Shown here: positions 57,208-64,000 of the stretch, piece after piece
Numbering within the stretch: the first letter of the stretch is position 1
Layout of the letters: each line of letters begins with the position of its first letter
Assembly (NCBI GenBank): GCA_026874595.1
Contig: CM049309.1
Location: 23,377,033 to 23,441,032 of the forward strand
Length of the DNA stretch: 64,000 nucleotides
Source: Sipunculus nudus
Lineage: Eukaryota; Annelida; Sipuncula; Golfingiida; Sipunculidae
Reading direction: 5' to 3'
Program-made: the position numbers and the translations under genes
The notes under the pieces: generated by a model
Database searches by the model: none
What the model saw: the letters and a program-made list of their open reading frames with translations, nothing else
Told to the model about the DNA's origin: nothing

Positions 57208-58249
57208 GTATATGTACTTTGTGGGAAGAGTACATGTATGTTTTTTGTAGAAAGAGTAAAAATATATTTGTACTTTGTATGAAGATTATATATTCCTGTT
57301 TGTCTACTTGCTTAGTCTGTTACTTGATCTCACCTTGTTTTAGCTCAACAAACAAGCACACTGCTGTAGGTACTCAACCTGTCTGTTACAGTCGGCCAAG
57401 AAGAACTGAAGAAAAAATCGTATGAACTGATGTGACAGAAATTAGAGTGAACTGAATTGCAATTATTATTTATTAATATTATAATATTAATTAATATTAA
57501 TATTATTAATATTGCAAATATTTCAGCCCTCACACTCTCTAAAGTTCTGCTTTTAAGAAAATGTTCCTGTTCGCGAGCAAAGAATTTTGTAGATCAACCA
57601 ATCAGTGTTTGACCAATGTTAATTTCAGATGCCTAAGATGGGTCCAAAAAGGAATATGGTGAATGCAGGATCGCTGTTAAATAAATCTTAGCAGTTCTCT
57701 CACATCCGAACACTCGCCATCGACATGTCTTGTTATCAAAAGATTACAACTCGAGTCTGAGTAACGAACTGAATCTTTTGAACTGACATTTGATAATCTT
57801 CCATTACATTGAAATGAACTGAATTGGAACTAAACTTGCATGGAAATATGAATTTGAATTGAATTGCAATTGAAAAGTCCGAGTTGGCCCCATGTCTGCT
57901 TACATTTGTTCCTGAAGATTCAATTCCAAATCAATTTATTCAGTTATGAGGATTGAAAGTCAATTTAAAGACCATCTGTGCGACTTGTTTATTATTTCAT
58001 TTGGGCAGAGGCCTTGGCTTTCTTAAGATATTGTCAGGCCATGTAATAAATATCCTCCCCCTCATAAATAAAAGAGAAAATTTAGTTATTCATGTATGCA
58101 GGAGCCATGTGGACCACTAACCATAACTCTTGCGACTACTAATGTCTAGTACAGGACGATAATTGACAGAGACTTGGGTCTAACACAGGCGTTAGCAGGT
58201 ATACGGTGGTGTTTATAGTCCCCGGGGCACGGGGGCTTGCTGTAGAGTC
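57208..58249. other. No recognised gene
   Basis: Starts with more copies of the tatgtactttgt.g.aagag motif (57212-57300), then AT-rich DNA with ATT/AAT runs near 57470-57515. 57760-57860 has several gaactgaattg-like motifs. Confidence 0.4.
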
Positions 58250-58423
58250 ATGGCGACACTCGGATCGGGCCCGACCTCAGCCGGTGGGGACCCTGCTGAT
58301 AAGAACGGGATGCAGCGAGTCTGTTACTGTCACATGAATAATGCTAAGCTTGGCTGGCTAGCTACACCCAGACTAGACCAGGGCCGGTGGACTAATGACC
58401 AGTTAGGGACTGTAATAAAGTGA
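58250..58423 (+). CDS. Candidate small ORF or first exon, 57 codons
   Basis: ATGG in good context (G at -3) opens MATLGSGPTSAGGDPADKNG, then MQRVCYCHMNNAKLG, and ends at TGA 58421-58423. The surrounding 58200-58540 is GC- and CpG-rich compared with its AT-rich neighbours, as expected for a promoter or first exon. The amino-acid composition is protein-like, but no family was recognised. A chance ORF in GC-rich DNA is quite possible. Confidence 0.28.
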   Translation: MATLGSGPTSAGGDPADKNGMQRVCYCHMNNAKLGWLATPRLDQGRWTNDQLGTVIK

Positions 58424-59243
58424 AGACTATGGCTTTTGTCTGCGAGTGACAGTCCATAAGACGACGTTGAAGTGCATGGTCTCAGTGCCGGGCCCCGGCC
58501 CCCCTACACTTGCGTCGTCTCGCCCAGTCACGTTACCCCGTAGTGAATGTCGCTTAAATTGCCAGAAGCCGTGTAGACGATTTAGTGCCTGTTGAAACTG
58601 TCGCTCTTTAGACTGATTTGTATGCCTGTGTTCCTCCCCTTTACAGTCATGACTACCTTAGCAAATAGAACTTCCTATCAGCTTTATGGCCACTCTAAAT
58701 GCCCAATAGGTAGAACCAGTGAAGGGGGTTGGTGTCCGTAAACTCGACTGCAAATCCTTCTTAGTTCAGCCTGAAAAAGGCTTGCTCGATCATGGAGGTA
58801 AGGACATTAGGCAGCTTAAAGGAATGTGTTTCCCAGCATCCATTCAAGCCATACATTTGCACGCACAGAGACTGGTAATAAATACAGTCCCCTGTCCAAT
58901 CTAGTTCGTGCGTCATGCAGACATACTACTCAGAGAGATGTACAGCCCGCTAATGTGATGGGCCGGCCCGGTCGGTCTACTTCACATACAAATAGCCCAT
59001 AATATTATTTACGGGGTTAACAAATCTATTTGTACACCTATGAAGTGAGGTTTTTAATGACGTCAGTCTGGAATTCTCATCCCTTAGAATCATTTTCTGG
59101 GTCAACCTTCACTAGTCTAACCCAATTTTAGTTCAGTTGAATAAAAACAAAAAGTAGTTCAGTTTAAGTTTAAAGGAGATCTTCAGAAAAAAAATATTTA
59201 TGGAATAAATAAAGCTGAATTGGTTGTTGTGAGGATGCTGTTA
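58424..59243. other. No recognised gene
   Basis: GC-richer to about 58540 and then mixed. Only a featureless 61-codon frame. Confidence 0.4.
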
Positions 59244-59800
59244 TTAGAGTGGCGCCCCACTGGCCGACACGAGAGTTATTTGAAAGCCAGCCGCTGATCC
59301 TCTTGACTTACTTGTTTTGTTCTTAACTTTACCGGGGTGGGCAGGATATAAATTATGGGAGTATGATCCTTTATTGATAAGTTGACCGGGGGTTTGCCTA
59401 TGTTCACATCCGACAAGGCTTGTGCTTGCTGTTCGTGCGGCTAATGGGGCCCGTGGTCTATCCATCAAGTCGAGTGGTCGTTCGCGCGCCCTCAGCGCGC
59501 AGGTACCCGAGTGATCCCGATCGATCAGGCGGAGTTTGCCGATTACTTGTCACCTTCCGGTCTCTCCAGCCGGCTCGTTCTTGCACTCAGGATCGTGCAG
59601 TATTTGAGAAGTCGCGGTCGTGAAATTGGATCTGAAATTGTGTTGCTAGGATGGCGGCGCGTGGCTCTCAGCAGGTACGACTGCAGATACTCCAGAAACC
59701 AGGTGGTTCGGCCTGCGGAGCTAGCATTAACGACCGGGACAGCCCGCAACGCAACCACTGTCTAAATGGCGCAACAGTCATCAAGCACTGACAGCCATAC
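59244..59800. other. CpG-rich block with possible first exon
   Basis: 59440-59760 has many CpG (for example gtcgttcgcgcgccctcagc). ATGGCGGCGCGTGG at 59651 opens a 46-codon frame (MAARGSQQ...). A CAG/GTACGA donor-like site after the eighth codon, at 59674/59675, could end a first exon. An overlapping 84-codon frame (59511-59765) is also open. The strand and reality of a gene here are undecided. Confidence 0.25.
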
Positions 59801-62800
59801 ATTAATGGATTTTGGTAATTTTTTAGTAATGGCGACTACAGTGTGCTTGGTATAGGCTGCATGAGAAAGCGGCATGTGCTAACAGCAAGCTTTACTGCGC
59901 TGCCCGTGCGTTGGATACCAAGCAGCCACTTCCCCGCCTCTCTCCATCAGCACTCCCTCAGCTAATGCAACTCAATGATTGAAAATAAATTTCGGGTCAT
60001 TGGCAGGCGAAATAAATGCAAACGTGGCACGGTTCAGGTAGCGGCGGGACTCCCGCAAAGCGAATGGGCAACGAGAACCACCTTGTAAAACCCTCTCGGT
60101 GGAAAAAAACTATAAATGATAACCAAGCCAAATAAGCCGTTAAGGTACTCCAAGTGATGTGCAGCCTGAGAAAACATCATTTGGCGAAAAACCTTCAGGG
60201 GTGTTTGGTTTGTGGTCATAGGTGTCAAGAAATTCTGTTCTTAATCTCCCTGTTTTTAAAAAGGTTCTTTGGAGAACGTTGCTAAATATTATTTAGCCAT
60301 AATTATAGCGAGGCTTGTAATATGTAACTGTGTCAGAATTTGTGAAAAATCTGAAAAAAACATGAACAGTAAAGGGTTAACCTTTTTATATTCCGTCATC
60401 TCTTAGAATATTATGTTTTATTTTATATGGATTATGTTTTTTTTCTGGATAATACAGCAAGAGGAAGGAATGTTAAGTGACTCCATAATAAGCAAAATAA
60501 GGACTGCTGCCAACAGATTCACTCAACTCTGAGGTTTTGCTCTTAATTATTTTTTTCTGATTCAGAAAATGACATTGTACCTCTTCAAAATTAAATCCAA
60601 AATACAATACTATACAGTGACATTTCGCCGTCTCAGTGATTATTCATGAGTTCAATGAAAATACGTTGTTGTAATATTTAACTGATGATGAATTATACGA
60701 TAGTATAGGATTGTATGTTATATATAACACCAACATGTTTTCATGTTAAAGATAGGATACTTTTATTTCTTGCCCTGCTATTTAAAGCCGCTTCATTTGT
60801 TAATGACGACCTTGACCTTTGTTATTCAGTGCGTTTCACATCCTCTGTTCCATTATCGCCGGCCTGCTGCATGTGTTTTGCTTCTCAGATTTTATTGGGT
60901 CATTATGGCAATATCAGGTATAATGATTCGTGCACCTTGCCTGCTTCTCCTAATTTTCCTCCATTAGTATTCCATTTGATCGCAGAAATGACGTCAAGCT
61001 TATGGAATAACTTCATCAGCAAGTCTAAAGAACTGTGCTTCCAAGCTGATATATACCGCAGTCACACGGCTGACTTATCCAGCCTGTAGCATGTAGCCCA
61101 GCCCCGCTCCCAGTCATCTTGAGACTCGCCAACCTTCGCGATCGTTAAGAAGGCTGTATTTTATTTAATCCTGTCCTATTCTATAATTCGCTATCATATC
61201 CCCCATTTGGGCACCATGCAGTCAGCTAAATGGGAGATTGGAAACCTGATTGAAAACAGCAATCTTGAGTGTCTCGGACAGCGGGACTGTCTGCTTTATA
61301 GCTGGCAGACATGAGCTGAAACGTCTGGGGAAACAGAATATGTGACATGATAGCACGCCTCATAACCTCCAATATATTAAAGATAGGCTGGTCTAGTCAC
61401 CTCGGATGCCTGAAACTTGACATACAAAGCCCTAGACTCTCTCATGATATCCTATAGCCGGGGACACAAATGTTGCAAACAATTTACCGGCAGTTTGGGA
61501 TGAAGAATGAAAGAGATATCAGGGATTTGAATATGTCTTAGTGACAGCTCCACAAAGCATTTGCTGGTCCCGCTGTTAACATTGTCAACAAGAATGCTTT
61601 TTCAGGTTTCAAACTGAAAATACAAATATTAAATATTGACCATCGTAATATGTACATTATTATGTACTCTGATTTGTTCATATGTTGACGACGTTATGGA
61701 CTTATTTATTTTAATATGACATTTCATCAATACGAGAGCACGCCTATACGTACTTAATCTGAATAAACGCTCATATTTTATTACATAAGTCATTGAATTT
61801 TCTTTCTCTTGTTATCTCTATTAATTTGCTGCATCCTTGCTTCTCCATTTTATAATATCTCGAAAAAGTTTCCAAATTTCTCGTTCTTATTTTTCATTAT
61901 GTCGTTCTCGCTCATTTATTTCTGTCACCACGTTCTTCCTATGTTTCTCTGTGTCTCACGTCTTTAAGTTATTTGTATATATAAGGTATAGGAATATAAG
62001 GCCTACAAGATTAGACTCTATTAATCTAAAGTTCGACATCTGGACTAAAGGTAATTTAACATTCATTTAAATACCACATAAATAACACATGATAATCTAA
62101 ACTATCAATTTAAATTAATTTTAAAAAGGAGACGTGTATTGGACTTGTACTCGGCTAGAAAGTGACTCGGACTTACAGTAGGTCTCGAAGAAGGTGGACT
62201 TGGACTCAGACCTCAAGGAATCCGACTTGGACTCGAGTGGCCTGGACTCGGACTTACACTTGGACTCGGATGTTGACGACTCGACAAGATCACTGCCTTA
62301 TTCATTTATCACAAAGAATTTGATCAGGAAAACCTATTCAGCTTAATCCTGTTTTTAATTGGGTTCTGTTACAAAGGTATTCACTATATAAGTGAATCAT
62401 AGAGCCTATGAATATACAATGGGATGCAATAACAACACAGATAATTGTATATATTAAGACACTGATGAAATGTTTAAATTAGAGTCCTATACCAGGCAAG
62501 ACATAAGACTATCTCAGCGATATATAAGAAAGGGGAAAAATATGAGAAACATATATACAAAATTCACGATGATAAAGTATTGATAATATCATATGCAACA
62601 AATCGTGACAGTACCTGTGATTCACGGTAATAGGTATGTGGATGAACAAATATTAAGTCTCGGATAGAAAATGCTCTCATCTTCTCTTTGTTTCTTTCTT
62701 CCGCAATACTCTGAAGCAAAAAAAAACCCATAAATACAGGATATTATCTTATATTTACTTTGGGCTCTATTTTTAGGCAATTCCTTTGAACTATATACTC

Positions 62801-64000
62801 TTTTTACTTAAAAATATTAATTTCTTCTCCTTTCTATAAGTTTTCAATGTATTTTCTCTGGCCGAGAACAATGTTTTGCTTTTCCTCGTCAATTCTAAAA
62901 GCAAAAAAAATGGGGTTGTATGAAAATACTCCATAATTATCGGATAGCGTGTCGAATGTAATTTTCGAGGACAGATTTTATTTTACACTCTCAAAAATGG
63001 TAGATGATATCCACAGTATATATTTTTATTAAAAACGCCCTTTATGTAGAAACCTTCAAAATGAAACTACAGGGGTGAGTATAAAATAGCTTGAACTTTC
63101 TCTTTGAATTGACACTTTTTTATCTTTAGAACATAATTTTATCAAGGGGTACTGTACAATTGCTGAAATAGAGTGATTTGATTACCACAGCTTGATCTTT
63201 GACACAAAAAATAAGCTTCTGTTTTTGTAACCCAATGGGACTCTTTATTTTTAAGGGAAAAACAATTAAACCAGTTCAACTAGAACTTTTATTACTTTTA
63301 TTTTCGTAGTATAAAAAATCATACAAAAAACAGTATAAATACATCAAGAGAAACTTCAAGGGGACACACAGAGGAACCATGATAAACAGTGAGCGAGGCA
63401 GGGAGTACTTAGGGAAGCACACGTATTCGCACGAACATCCTTACAAAGTAAAATACGATCACGCACAGAAAATGTGTACTGGTTTAGATGTATGCAGTAC
63501 CATCGATTTTGGTTAAATTTAAGGCATAAGAAAATGTAAATCATGTCATGGTTAAGAGTTTTGGTAGACGAACCCCGTAAAGTTTACTTCTCAGCCAGGA
63601 AGGTATTATCTTTGCTCCTTTGCGCGGGTTAGGGTACTAAAGGAACAATTCAGTTAAAACTCACATTGTGGAGACAATTTGGATAACCATAAAAATATTT
63701 AGGATTCAAAGGATTATCTACCTTTGTGGAACAGCTCGACAGGGAGACCGTTCCATTCGTTGTGATTAGGGCCGGTATTTGTTGATGCCAGGTACACCTG
63801 ACCAGGTGAACTCGTGTAACTGAAGTGGAAGTATTGTGCTAGTACAGAAGAGAAGTCGAAATCGGGGTCCCTGACGGGGGTAAATCAGTTTTTATTATAT
63901 TAGCTGTTCAACTCCTGTAAATGTTTAACTATAGCCATAGGTTATACTGTGAATCATGCAATATGTCCATTCTAATAAAATTTAAGTGTAAATCAGGCCC
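59801..64000. other. No recognised gene to window end
   Basis: AT-rich, with short frames. The longest is 124 codons at 60715-61089, plus, without domains. Nothing further except the simple repeat at 62140. Confidence 0.4.
62140..62280. repeat. Degenerate 6/12-bp repeat (GGACTC/GGACTT)
   Basis: Irregular tandem copies of ggacttggactcgg-like units. A decayed minisatellite. Confidence 0.7.

Overview
This window looks like animal nuclear DNA, most likely from a marine invertebrate and plausibly a mollusc. That assignment is an inference from its texture: AT-rich sequence, many long (GA)n/(CT)n and (TA)n tracts, tRNA-derived SINE pieces, decayed transposon fragments, no dense ORF packing, and only short intron-like ORFs outside transposons. 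No complete host gene could be recognised by family. Most of the long reading frames read through microsatellites or repeats.

The dominant object is a complete, very young LTR retrotransposon on the minus strand at 31825-39432. It has about 1.12-kb LTRs that differ at only about four bases plus a 2-bp indel, a putative primer-binding site, a polypurine tract, and flanks compatible with an ATATA target duplication inside a (TA)n tract. Its polyprotein carries Gag coiled coil and capsid, a zinc knuckle, an aspartic protease, then integrase, and only then reverse transcriptase and RNase H. This is a Ty1/copia-like order carried by Ty3/gypsy-type domains, as described for Gmr1-like elements. RNase H lies in the -1 frame. 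A canonical slippery heptamer (GGGAAAC) sits exactly in the overlap with a foldable sequence downstream, which suggests programmed frameshifting inside pol. This is the best candidate for something undescribed.

A second retroelement family is present as five solo LTRs at 2475-3056, 24627-25475, 40898-41670, 42865-43512 and 48081-48943. Four have TGTTAC at the left end and one (48081) has the variant TGATAC. The right ends are GTAACA, GTGACA or ATGACA. Each copy is flanked by its own perfect 4-bp duplication, and no internal region was found. A different 416-bp element (56792-57207) has the same kind of ends and a 4-bp duplication, but consists of two direct repeats that each carry RNA polymerase III-like A and B boxes.

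Other repeats: a 1.04-kb foldback element (19614-20651); pogo/Tigger-like end fragments, several next to TA tracts; a repeat family beginning CCTCCGCC (17.1, 17.6, 29.1 and 30.2 kb); tRNA-derived SINEs (13.6, 28.4, 30.0 and 46.8 kb); a possible hAT-like non-autonomous element (44.4-46.3 kb); and minisatellites at 8.8, 27.1, 29.3 and 31.1 kb.

Possible host coding sequence is limited to weak candidates: a two-exon arrangement at 40129-40564, an exon-like block at 53433-53561, a 57-codon ORF in GC-rich sequence at 58250-58423, and possible first exons near 56.2 and 59.65 kb. None could be assigned to a family.
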